The translations under genes were made by a program, and so were the position numbers. From positions 51,859,201-51,923,200 of the forward strand of contig OW388293.1 in the NCBI GenBank assembly GCA_936450465.1: a stretch of DNA of 64,000 nt. The letters run 5' to 3'. Each line of letters opens with the position of its first letter. The first letter of the stretch is position 1. The notes under the pieces are model-generated. The model worked only from the letters and a program-made list of their open reading frames with translations. It did no database searches and had not been told where the DNA came from. Source of the stretch: Gibbula magus. Lineage: Eukaryota > Mollusca > Gastropoda > Trochida > Trochidae. Below, piece by piece: positions 46,858 through 57,304 of the stretch.

Positions 46858-46930
46858 TTGATGGCAGTAGCTTTACCGGTCAAGAGATCGCCTTTAACAA
46901 TGCTAGAAGATCGAAGTTCGATACCAACAT
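46858..46930 (+). ncRNA. tRNA-like sequence, copy 1
   Basis: TAGCTTTACCGGTCAAGAG resembles a D-arm/box A, and GAAGTTCGATACC a T-arm with box B (GTTCGATAC), about 45 nt apart. The loop segment TTTAACA gives a possible AAC (Val) anticodon, but the stems do not pair well, so this is a pseudo-tRNA or SINE head. Conserved in copy 2 at 61163-61236. Confidence 0.4.
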
Positions 46931-48179
46931 AGTGCTTGTCTTTCTTTATTTCTTATTTGTCGATTACATGGACACATCCAGTATTCAACCATAATGACGA
47001 ATGGTCAAATGAATATTATTTATTGATTTTGTAAAGTGTTGACCGCATTCGCTCATGATCAATGATACGTGATTAACGACAAAAACACAGTTCATTAGTT
47101 TAGGTATATCAATCGATGATGCAGGAAAGATTATTTACATAGAAGCAATGACTTGCAAAAACAATTCAGAGCTTTATAAACCTTTGTTGTTTTACATGCC
47201 ACAAACTATGATAAATTCCTCAACACGAAACGCCTATATATTTAGTCACAGGGGCTTGTATTGCTGAAAACAAACAGGTCCTAGGTCCAATAATTCAATA
47301 CGATACACCCTATAATAATAAGAGAAGATTGGGATGCAACGCGAATTTTACCCCCTGCTCAAACAAGTCCACATTTCAAAATGTTACCACACATTTTACA
47401 TGTAATACACACTACAGCATTAAAGTAGTATTTCGATTAAAACAAACATCAACAAAATCTGTGCTTCATTTAATATTTTATATTAAAGTTATGATATTTG
47501 AAACACGATTTTTTACTCGTCAAACTTGAGTGGGCCAAAATGATGTCTCAGAAATACATAAATACAAATCAAGGAAAAGGTCGATATTTCATTCCTAGCA
47601 AAAGCAATCAATCTCGAAAAGTGTTTTCTACATTCCTGATACATGTACATTTGACAAACTTAAATCGTCCGTGGTATCTTACCGTAACAATTTTATTGCA
47701 ACTTTATAGAAACTTCAAGCAAATCTTCGAGCCACCTCCGCCATCTTGGAGGAAGTGACCTACATTTACAACTACAGATACGGACTGAATTTTCAGCATT
47801 CAGCTGATTGATATAAATACAAATTTAGCCAATCAGCTAAGAGCTGTTAATTCAGTACGTTGGAAATGTGGGTCACCATACGTAGAATTCCGCATTGTCA
47901 GCTTTGAAAATTTTAAACTTGCCAATGTTGTGGATTGATTATCTTACTAAATGGGAATTTCCTCGGTGCAAAGAATTGTACTTGGAGGGCCTTTTAGTGG
48001 ATAATACCCTCTTGGAATGTTATTATTCTGTTCAAGGCCCTCCCAATATTATCCAGTATAATGCCTTTTCAATAGGAAATGTAAGGCCCTAGTTCCTTTC
48101 GTAGGGAAGTTCTTCCGGAAAAAACAACTGAATTTATAGAGTGTAAAATGGGCCTTGAGGTATATAACAATATATAATA

Positions 48180-48575
48180 CACCCTGAGGGGCAAAAGAAA
48201 ACCCCCCCCAAAAAACCAACATATTTCAGCCGGATTAAGTCGATTTTGAATCTCTGTGAGGAGGGTAAATCTCTGAAAGATCTCTTAATTCATGAAAGTA
48301 TGTTACTTACAATTTTACATCTGTTCAAATACGCTCGAGGTGCTGAAATTGATATTTCCAAGGGGCTTTCTGGACATTATGTCTCCTATCAAGTCCAGTT
48401 GAAGAGATTAAGAGATTAAAAAGTGTGCCTCACAGAAATATGAACAGATAATGCTTTGAAATTTCAAGTTTAGTTTAGTTGGCTTCTCAAGACATGATTT
48501 AACTCTATTTCTATCGTATGTATCGCACGTGGATTGAAATATCTTGTATTGTATAGTTTCTTTTGCCCCTGGGTG
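48180..48575. mobile_element. 396-bp TA-flanked MITE
   Basis: Ends CACCCTGAGGGGCAAAAGAAA and, inverted, CACCCAGGGGCAAAAGAAAC, flanked by TA (48178-48179, 48576-48577). Tc1/mariner-type features. No coding content. Confidence 0.75.
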
Positions 48576-48839
48576 TAAGCGTGTTTGGATTAATCACCCT
48601 AGCAATAGTTCAACATGACCTATTCTTTACAAAGTTGTAGCATAAATAATTTAATATAACATTTTATTAATAATAGATTAAATTTTTTTCACATTTTTTT
48701 AATGAATATAATTAACGAGATGCCGATTAATATCTGCACGTATAACCAGGTAGATCAATATATTTCCACAGGTTCAATACATCAACATTAGACGTTAATT
48801 GGGTTCTGATGTTCAATGATGATAATTCCATGACCAATA

Positions 48840-49475
48840 TCCGGAAAGAAACCATGAGATATAATGTTATATGTAAACGACACATGTTATTGAAAGAAAC
48901 CATGAGATCTAATGTTCTCTGTATACAACACATGTTATTGAAAGAAACCATGGGATCTAATGTTGTCTGTATACGACACATGTTATTGAAATAAACCATG
49001 GGATCTAAAGCTATCTGTATACAACACATGTTATTGAAAGAAAAAATGGGATCTAATGTTGTCTGTATACATCACATGTTATTGAAAGAATCCTTGAGAT
49101 CTAGTGTTATCGGTTAACGACAAGTGTTATTGAAAGAAACCACGAGATCTAATGATATCTGTATACAACACATGTTATTGAGAGAAAACATGGGATCTAA
49201 AGCTATCTGTATACAACACATGTTATTGAAAGAAAACATGGGATCTAATGATATCTGTATACAACACATGTTATTGAAAGAAAACATGGGATCTTAAGCT
49301 ATCTGTATACAACACATGTTACTGAAAGAAAACATGGGATCTAATGCTATCTGTATACAACACATGTTATTGAAAGAACACATGGGATCTAATGTTATCT
49401 ATATACAACACATGTTATTGAAAGAAACCATGAGATCTTATGCTATCTGTATACAGCACATGTTATTGACTTACA
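48840..49475. repeat. 48-bp minisatellite, about 13 copies
   Basis: The unit contains ATGTTATTGAAAGAAACCAT, then GGGATCTAATGTTATCTGTA and TACAACAC. It begins from a single-copy sequence also present at 62300-62370 in the second duplicate, so the array arose by expansion in this copy. The frame (16-residue period, MLLKETM..NVICIQH) stays open except for a few stops. Confidence 0.9.
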
Positions 49476-49529
49476 CTAAGGTTTACAGCACCAGCCTAAC
49501 CAAGATTTCAATCCGTGGGTTGTAGTACT

Positions 49530-51020
49530 TTTCGATCAATAAATTTATCAATATATTATAATCACTCACATTAGAATTACTCGCTAAAAGAAGGAACATC
49601 AGTTCCTGAAGACTTTACTACATGATAAGACAGTTAAATTCTTTAGACGGAGATGACACTTTCTGGATATAGACTGATTTTTATGATTTTGTGGAAGATG
49701 GTGATCGTTGTTAATACAGGTAAGTTTAAAAACAATTAAATATGTATGTTAGAAAGTAAGTTTAATTATTCAATCAATTAAGTTTATTTCGTAAAACACT
49801 TTAGGTCCATGTGCAAAACATAATAAACAACAATGTTTACTTTTTTGTATATTGTTTTATTTTATAAAGAATGTATGAGGTAGTCGAAATTAAATAATCA
49901 AGTGTATAACGATCACAATAGCAATGCTTCGAACATAGGTCATTTTGAAAATTTGGTACGAGCTAATGTGTTAAATGTTTTGCTTGTATGTTTGAATTGG
50001 GAACAATAAATAAAAAAAAAACGAACCCTGAAAAAGAACAAAACAAACACAACCCAACAAAGAAACTGTTTTCGTCCTGCAAATTACCTTTGTCAAACAT
50101 TATTGATTGTCACATAAATATGTTTCTAAATGTCTTGTGAATATACAAATTATTAACATTTTACCTGTTAAATGATACGTTTGATGTGATAATACCAGCA
50201 AACCATGATACATATCCTATGTATATATTCTCATTTATTTTACAATTCAAGCAAACTATTTATTTGGGTAAGGCATTTATTCAATATCTGTAGGAACTAT
50301 TGAATGAAATGATACACAAATAAACGCCAAAAACTGTATATTTAAATTTCCGTGAGTACTCGTGAACAGTGTTTTTCTTCGCTTATTTACACTTTTGGAT
50401 TAAACCACAATGCTTTACACTTGAATCGAAGATAATAAACTTCATCTATCTTAAGAATCGAAATTACCTTTACTAATTAATGAGATATGTCCTCTTATTT
50501 TGGGTCGAAAAACTCTGCGATTGTAATTGTATCTACATTGTATAGCAACGAGTTATATTTCTTTTTCAATTTTTGGTTTATGGTTTAATGCTAAATGGTT
50601 GCTACATCAAGGGATGAACATTTTAACATTTTGCCAAAAAAAATCCCCCTTTCTTAGATGAATTTATTTGAAAATCTGATCCAATATACCGATCTTACAA
50701 AGCCAAATCAAACTCTTAACTTAATACACTATTTTAGACAATATAAACCTCAGTTTTTGAATCAGCTTAATCAAAGTTGTGATACATAATGCAACACTAC
50801 TTAGGATATCTATATCACGTATTTGGAATTTTAGAATTATTAACTTTGCAATTCAAAAGCATGTTATGTTCATAAAAATGTTATTTCTTATTCATAAGTG
50901 GATGGTGTGAGAACGAATTTAATTTCAACAAAATTGTATTATTACATTATAAAATATTAATATACCCTGCTTTTTTTCTAAAGAAGATAACCATATCACT
51001 ACAATCATAACCAAGATTGT
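49530..51020. other. No gene recognised
   Basis: AT-rich interior of the segmental duplication. Confidence 0.4.
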
Positions 51021-51761
51021 ATAACTTTTTATTGATTTATTGCTTAACCCGCTTATCAACAATTGGAATCTCTACAAAACAATGACATTAGTTTTATTTA
51101 ATCAAGTACTTGAAATATCAATGTATTTTGTGCGAACCTCAAGTATTCAAAAGTACAGACGAGTGGAACATTTGAGTGTCACATATTGATTTGTTGACTG
51201 TTGATCATCATTTTTCGGTCAATGAAACGTGATAAACAACAATAAAAAGAAAATCTAATGAGATCAATCGATGTTGTCAAGAAGACCATATACATATAAG
51301 CACAGATAATGGTGCTTCACCGGTTCAATTGCTAAATATGCAATTTGTTAAAAACGTCAAACAGGCTGCTGAAAATGACACGATAATCACCTCACACCGA
51401 TTTAATCCCTCGATAAAAAAACAACCAGAGCACAGATCGATCTATCATAATCAGTCAATTACAAAAAATGGTTATGTAAATTTGTTTGCTGTATTATTTC
51501 TACATACTTGCACTCGTATTACCTCTGTTCATATATATATATATATGTCGTTGAAAATAACCGAGTTAATATTATTGATATGAGCACATGTGCACATATC
51601 ACGTTTGCTTAGCAACCATTGCTTCACCGCGCCTTACCGTATTTTATCGTCTGTGACGTCATAAAACGATTGTTCGTGACGTCACTGTAGCTTGTAGAAG
51701 TGGGCCGTTTCCTGACTATTTTTACAGAAATAAAAAAAGATTAGAACGGGTAATAAAGAAA

Positions 51762-51894
51762 TTATTACACTCGGAAGTGTGTCATATGACTTTTACGACA
51801 CTCGTGCATATTTCTGTATAGCTGTCGCTCTCGCTCGGGCTATACAAAAATTCACACTCGTGTCGTAAAAGTCATATGACACACTGCCTCGGGT

Positions 51895-51901
<7 letters not shown>
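51762..51901. repeat. Fold-back hairpin element 3 (140 bp)
   Basis: Arms contain GTGTGTCATATGACTTTTAC and its reverse complement, ends ATTATTAC/GTAATAAT. The minus-strand apex reads CC-GA-GC-GAGA-GC-GA-CA between GTATAGC and GCTATAC. The right end touches the AT microsatellite. Confidence 0.9.

Positions 51902-51989
<88 letters not shown>
51899..51989. repeat. (AT)n microsatellite, about 90 bp
   Basis: Pure AT repeat between the fold-back element and the hammerhead motif. Confidence 0.95.
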
Positions 51990-51990
<1 letters not shown>

Positions 51991-52036
51991 CCATGGACAG
52001 CCAGCTGTTTCGGTCTTTAGGACCTCATCAGCATGG
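51991..52036 (-). ncRNA. Hammerhead ribozyme motif
   Basis: Read on the minus strand: stem I CCATG, core CTGATGA, stem II GGTC-CTAAA-GACC, core GAAA, stem III CAGC-TG-GCTG, then TC at the cleavage site, and CATGG closing stem I. All conserved core positions are present and all three stems pair. The short stem III is characteristic of hammerheads described in Penelope-like elements, whose remnants lie 0.7 kb away on the other strand. Confidence 0.8.
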
Positions 52037-52384
52037 TGTGTGTGGAACATGGTTTGGCTTTCAGCTATGCAACGTTATCAACGCAACAAAGCAGTTTAAG
52101 AAAGTCCCACTCATTTGCATAAAGTGCTCAAACCGTATTTCTACAGTGGGCTAGCTCAAGGCCGTAGCAAATGAGTGTATATATATTTGTTTACAAGTCT
52201 TTTCAACAGTGTGGAGCATTTTAGTCTTGGCGAATATATATGTAGCTTAAACAATGTACAATAGACGTTGATTGATTGGTAAGTGACAAGTGGTTAGCTT
52301 GATTAGCACACAATAAACTATTTACGAGGGATTAAAATTTGAGTCATTGCAGGTCTCACATCCTGGCCCACAGTCAATGAATTG

Positions 52385-52387
<3 letters not shown>

Positions 52388-52443
<56 letters not shown>
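52388..52443. repeat. (AT)n microsatellite
   Basis: About 27 AT units, next to a degenerate hammerhead. Confidence 0.95.
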
Positions 52444-52445
<2 letters not shown>

Positions 52446-52486
52446 TTGAAAAGACCGATATACTGGTCGAAATGAGCTCATCGTAT
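52439..52486 (+). ncRNA. Degenerate hammerhead-like motif
   Basis: ATAC, then a damaged core TTGAAAA (expected CTGANGA), stem II GACC...GGTC, GAAA, TGAGCTCA as stem III, TC, and GTAT closing stem I. The core is mutated, so activity is unlikely. Confidence 0.45.
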
Positions 52487-52695
52487 TAAAGAAGATTGAT
52501 CCAGTCAAACCCATATTATGTTTACTCTTTTCTATATATATATATGGTCAACCTCCCATACTCATTAGCACGAAGAATTTGTACTATAATTACGAATGAA
52601 GATCTAAGAAAACTACGACTTAAAGAATAAGAAGCTTCATTAATTGAGAGAAACTTACACACCAAGGCATAAACAAGGCTCTAAACCTAGACAGT

Positions 52696-53303
52696 GTGTC
52701 ACTTAGAACACCAAAGGATAAACAACAAGATAAACATGTCCTAGCCTTTGTAACGACATATAACCCAAACAACATGAAAGTCTTCCCGAAATTACAGAGC
52801 AATTTAGACATTATGAGACAAGATGAACGTCTCGCACAAATGCTAAAGAAAACTAAAATAATAAAAAAAATAAGCGTTATCCCAAAAACCTGAAAAAGAT
52901 ATTGACATGTGCAAAATTTACAAACAACCGCAAGTGTAAAAAAATGCTTGGATAAAAAATGTGGAACGTGTCCCTATCTCAAGGAGGGTTCATCATTTAC
53001 TTTTGAAAATGGCAAAGACTTCCATGTTAAGAGTAACATGTCATGCAAATCTAAAAACGTGATTTATGTCATTTCTTGTGAAAAGTGTGACAAACTAATA
53101 ACCTTCAAAAAAAAGTTACTGTGCACAAACAGCAAATAAGAGATGAAAGTTTAAGACGCTTAAAAGTTAGCAAACATATATCTCAGTGTAGTAAAGGTAC
53201 ATTTAAAATATTTCCTTTTTACGAATTATACAATAATGGAGGTGAGATTACGACACAATTAGTAACAAAAGAACAGTATTTCATTTCAAATGTTTCCTCT
53301 TCA
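52696..53303 (+). pseudogene. Penelope-like element: linker and GIY-YIG domain, frameshifted
   Basis: LAFVTTYNPNN...VFPKLQSNL and MLKKTKIIKK match the linker between reverse transcriptase and endonuclease of Penelope-like elements. Next come CGTCPYLKEGSSF, CKSKNVIYVISCEKCDKL (the GIY-type strand), a frameshift near 53110, and HKQQIRDESLRRLKVSKHI (conserved Arg). The shift and several stops make it inactive. Confidence 0.75.
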
Positions 53304-53675
53304 TTAACGAAGGTAGGAAATAAACTTGGACGGGAAACAACAGAACACGAAGAAAATATGTGGAAAAGATTTTTAGATGATTGTTTTGCCATATTAGATT
53401 GTTCGGATGAAACTTTGAAAGAAATTCACAATATTCTAAACTCTCTAAATTCATCAATTTATTTTACTATGGAGAAGAGTAATTTCCTGGATGTAAAAGT
53501 GAAATTAAATTCTGAAGGCATTATAAACATAGATTTTTTTATTTTATTTACGGACACACATCAATATTTGGATTTTAGATCATGCCATCCCCGACACAAA
53601 AAACGAAATCTCCAATACTCTTTAGCTAGAAGAATTTGCACCATAGTGTCGGAAAATAAAAGAAAAACGCCTTAA
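53304..53675 (+). pseudogene. Penelope-like reverse transcriptase fragment
   Basis: MWKRFLDDCFAI carries the catalytic DD pair in the LDDCF context typical of Penelope-like reverse transcriptases. It is followed by SIYFTMEKSNFLDVKVKL, a TDTHQYLDF block, SCHPRHKKRN and YSLARRICTIV. It follows, rather than precedes, a GIY-YIG domain, so two copies are joined head to tail or one is inserted in the other. Confidence 0.8.
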
Positions 53676-53725
53676 TGAATTAAAGCTATTTAAAAAAAAT
53701 CAAAACTACCCGATGACGGTATAAG

Positions 53726-54199
53726 TTGGGCATTGGGTCTGGATCAAAACAAACTCAGAGAATCAGCTCTCCTTCCCACAATAGCACATACGCTTCCAAC
53801 CTGGGAACCAGTCAGATCGACATTGCAGAGAGATGTCTCCCATTAATAACTCCTTTTAATCCGAATCACATCAACGCAACAATAAATCAGCATATACCGG
53901 TTTTACAGCAAAGCCAAAGGATGCAACGTATAATGAAAAATTATCTTATTACCATTAGTCAAGGACAGCCCCAAAATCTAAGGAAAATACTGACAAACTC
54001 TAGATATGCTTTTAATACAGACACCCTCCAGGTTAGAAAATGTGGTGATAAACGATGCACGACATGTAACATTTTGATTGAGTGCACATCGGTTAGTATT
54101 CCACCAAATAAAATGAATCTTCATCGTTCTCAAATTAAACAAAAACACAATCGTACTATCCCTCTTAGTCCGCATCTGGAACTATTTGAAAAAAAATAA
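53726..54199 (+). pseudogene. Penelope-like linker region, second copy
   Basis: Continues the reverse transcriptase piece after a short break: LPLITPFNPNHINATINQHI, GQPQNLRKILTNSRYAF, VRKCGDKRCTTCN (the Cys-rich block). It ends before an intact GIY-YIG domain. Confidence 0.7.
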
Positions 54200-54660
54200 A
54201 TATTCTGTTTTCCTATATATAAAGTTGACTCAACTGAATCTGATTGTTTGGCAGAAAAAGAATTATTGTTTATTAATAAATATTTATATCTCAAATCAAT
54301 GTACATCTATTTCTATGCATTGTATCTATAATTGTATCTATGCAATGTATTGTGACGTCATAATTACACTTGTGAATCTGATCATCGTAATTTCTTCGAA
54401 CATTTTATTTTTTCTATATGAGACCTGGGAGTTGGAGGATGTTTTAAACTGTTTATATATATATATATATCCCAATGTATAAATTAAATTTTGATAATAA
54501 CAAGCTTTTAGAAACAAAAGAAAGCAGATTTATCCAAATGTTTTCACCAAAGTTAAACGCTAAAACTTGATGTGTCCATGTCTTTACCTTAGATTGTGAC
54601 GTAACAATGTAATGACGTCATAATGTACACGACGACGTTGCCTGACAACGTATTATCCGT
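54200..54660. other. Penelope 3' flank
   Basis: AT-rich, with a short (AT)n at 54457-54470. No endonuclease domain found after the second linker copy. Confidence 0.4.
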
Positions 54661-54665
54661 TATGT

Positions 54666-54704
54666 ATGGCCTGAAGAGGCTGTGTAGCTGAAAGCGCTCG
54701 CCAT
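54666..54704 (+). ncRNA. Hammerhead ribozyme motif with minimal stem III
   Basis: Stem I ATGGC, core CTGAAGA, stem II GGCT-GTGT-AGCT (outer G-U), core GAAA, stem III reduced to GCGC, TC at the cleavage site, and GCCAT closing stem I. A four-base palindromic stem III cannot form a loop alone; such minimal hammerheads are thought to act as dimers. Same strand as, and about 470 bp past, the Penelope linker. Confidence 0.65.
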
Positions 54705-54789
54705 TAAAATGGATGATTTCTACTTCTAAATCCATTATTTTTTCGATATTTACTACATGAGAGTTAGACAATCTTCCGATTGTGAACTT

Positions 54790-54796
<7 letters not shown>

Positions 54797-54832
<36 letters not shown>
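54797..54832. repeat. (AT)n microsatellite
   Basis: About 17 AT units. Confidence 0.95.
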
Positions 54833-54835
<3 letters not shown>

Positions 54836-55483
54836 CTTATATTTGTATTTGTGTGACTTCACTAAGTGAACTTATTTGCTCTTTTAATACTTTATTTTGT
54901 TTAATTATCTACACTGTCACCAACAGTTTATCTAGTCCTTACTGTCGGAAAACAACTCATTTCGTTCCTCGGAATTTGAAATCATCGTATTGTTGCTTCT
55001 CTTATTTGTGACTGTTGTATATACAACTGAGAAGGACTGATAACAGTTAATATATTAATATAAGCCAACGTAAGTCCTTCAACACAGTTATTAGCAAATA
55101 GCCTTAAACATAGAGCGAGCCGATCGAGGCGAAACAGACGGCTTTGAACAAATCCTAAATGTGTACATTCAAAATATTCCTTGCACAATATATTTACATA
55201 ATACATATGTTCACTTATGATTTTTTCAAATGAACCTCAGGAACTAAATTTTGTCTTCGTAAATATAAACCAATAGACTGTGCAAATAAGCGTGTGGCCA
55301 GTTTACCTCATTTATTACACATCATGTCATTGGAATCGGTTTTGCTTTCGAAGAATTGCTTCCCTCATCCAAGCAATAAACTCAATCTGACGAATCCACG
55401 TTTGATCAAACGTGATTAATAGATAAAATAACTACCTCAGTTTCATTACATAAACGGATTATACTAAACTACCAATGGTGAGA

Positions 55484-55609
55484 TATGTAAACGTTAGCAC
55501 CCTCCTCAAGGGCGATATGGATTTCAACGCTCGAGCCGTCAAGGCGAGAGCGTTGAATCCATATCGGCCGTAGAGGGGGGGGGGGGGGGGGTGCTAACCT
55601 ACTTACATC
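55484..55609. repeat. Fold-back hairpin element 4 with expanded G run
   Basis: Arms GTTAGCACCC...GATATGGATT...CAACGCTC and the inverted GAGCGTTGAATCCATATCGG...GTGCTAAC. The apex reads GA-GCC-GTCAA-GGC-GA. Where the left arm has CACCCTCCTC, the right arm has a run of 17 G (55575-55591), so one arm has expanded. Confidence 0.85.
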
Positions 55610-55767
55610 ACGTGGGCATCGAACCGAATGGACTCGTCCATCACGTGTTGACACTTCTATTTTCGGAACAGGTGCACGCGTTTTCTACTTAAAACGTAAC
55701 AAGCACGTGCATCCCATGCATCTTCAAGTTTTACGCGCGGTTTTGGAGACGTGATTCATTGTGCGAG

Positions 55768-56571
55768 ATGATTTCTAGGGAATCGGACGACGAACTTTGT
55801 CGGGCGTTACAAGAAGTGACAGACACTGAGACAGATGTTGGTAAGTGTTAAAGATTGTTGGTTTTAAATATATATTTTAGCAAAGTTTAGAAGTGATTTA
55901 GTTTTGCATTTCCCAAAATCTATGTACGTATACAGCATAGTAGTGTGGTCTTCGTTCGCTGCTCGAAACCATAGTGATTTAATACTTTAGAACATCAAAT
56001 ATATCTTACAGTTTTTATGCCCCCGTATCGGAGATTCCGGGGTATATTGTTTTTCACCTGTCCGTCTGTCTGTCCGTGTGTTTGTCCACAAAAACTTTAA
56101 CCTTGGCCATAACTTTGGATTGCTCAGAGCTAGGGCTTTCATACTTGGCATGTGCATACCTTGTTGTGATGGCTGATGATAGCATATATATAGGGGCATC
56201 CGTGTTTAACAAACACATCTTCTTCATATCTATCGGGTCTAAATAACGCAGCTCATTTCATCTTGTTTCAGTAAGTGATTCAGAAAACAAAATAAAAAAT
56301 GTTAAAAATTGACTAATGTACTAAAACTAAATGTAAATTTTAAGAAATATGCCTTGTGCTTAGCTTATTTAGAATTACATTGGCCATAACCTCAACTACA
56401 AACTCTATATTGTCTTGAAGGAACAGCAGACAAACGATGGGATACAACACACTCCAGAAGATCGTCCCGATGTGTTTCAGAAGGCAGCTGGTGTCAAGGG
56501 CTACAAGACAACCACTCACGCAACGAGACTCTATCATTGATAATGGAGCTTTGGACACAGGAGCGTCATAG
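55768..56571 (+). CDS. Start of a gene with a Myb/SANT-like domain (two exons, 3' end unresolved)
   Basis: Exon 1, 55768-55840, starts MISRESDDELCRALQEV and ends at donor G|GTAAGTG. Exon 2, 56421-56571 (acceptor GTCTTGAAG, donor AG|GTATG), is open only in the frame matching the phase and ends RNETLSLIMELWTQERH. An ET-LxLIxLW run is the first helix of Myb/SANT-like (trihelix/MADF-type) DNA-binding domains, common in host regulators and in the partner protein of Harbinger transposons. The next exon was not fixed: a frame at 56892-57026 starting MCAVTPEKNKEQKAM is a candidate but does not match the phase. Confidence 0.5.
56017..56200. repeat. TGCCCCCGTATCGGAG-type invertebrate repeat
   Basis: Starts with a short inverted repeat, then GTCCGTCTGTCTGTCCGTGT, then a CTTGGCCATAACTTTGGATT segment. 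It lies inside the intron of the Myb/SANT-like gene. Confidence 0.65.
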
Positions 56572-57183
56572 GTATGTTGTATATCCTACAAACATCCCTT
56601 TAATCTTATTGCTTTCTAATATTAAAAAACACATTAGACCATGTTGATGTACGTAAAGACAGATACAGTGCGGCAAATTATTTAATAATTCAAGAATGCA
56701 CTAGTTCAAATTGTCTAAGTTATGACGTCACGTTATATATGTATTCCGACCCATCCTATCATTTAAAATGCGACCAGTTTGTGTAATTCAAGTTGCACAA
56801 TATACAAATCTTCCTTCTATGTATATATATAAATGTTTATATATACTTAATTCAACAGAAGTTTACCAAATCCATTTTATGTTGAAAAACAGATGTGTGC
56901 AGTTACACCAGAAAAAAACAAAGAGCAGAAAGCCATGGTCATCGTCACATTGAATGAGGAACCATCCGGAGAGCAGGAGACTGTATCGACAACACAGTCA
57001 CCTCTGCATCTACTTCCGTCACAGTAACGCTGTCATCACCAGATACTGGCCACACGATTCGCATTGCAAACTGCGTTGTAAATTCATGATATAAAGAGAA
57101 TTTGACTTGACCTATTTATTGAACATTCGTTGACATTTGGAGAGTAAGTTTATTTTCAGTCCCTTTTTTGACATATTTACGGA

Positions 57184-57240
57184 GGTAATTTTCAAATATT
57201 GTTTCAAGGCGAAGCCGAGGAACAATATTTGAAAATTACC
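57184..57240. repeat. Fold-back hairpin 5
   Basis: Perfect 20-bp stem GGTAATTTTCAAATATTGTT with its complement. Apex AA-GGC-GAA-GCC-GA. Confidence 0.9.
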
Positions 57241-57261
57241 GATGTTCAAAATTCCGTGGGG

Positions 57262-57304
57262 AGATAAGTCAAAGACCGAGGCGAAGCCGAGGTCGGACTT
57301 ATCT
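57262..57304. repeat. Fold-back hairpin 6
   Basis: AGATAAGTC/GACTTATCT outer stem, then GACC-GA-GGC-GAA-GCC-GA-GGTC. It lies 22 bp after hairpin 5. Confidence 0.9.

Larger units (their letters stand above)
46680..51290. repeat. Segmental duplication, copy 1
   Basis: Collinear with 61000-63690 through at least five blocks: 46730-46960, 47040-47110, 48590-48900, 49490-49590 and 51030-51250. Identity is high in short islands (46860-46930 and 48785-48860) and lower between them. Differences include the MITE at 48180 and the 48-bp minisatellite, both only in this copy. Confidence 0.8.

Noticed and set aside
46861..46932. Conserved 23-codon ORF (starting MAVALPVKRS) in both segmental copies
   Set aside because: It coincides with a tRNA-like stretch carrying box A/B motifs, which explains the conservation better; no other coding evidence.
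51793..52050. Frame with a long Ile-Tyr repeat
   Set aside because: A translation of the AT microsatellite.
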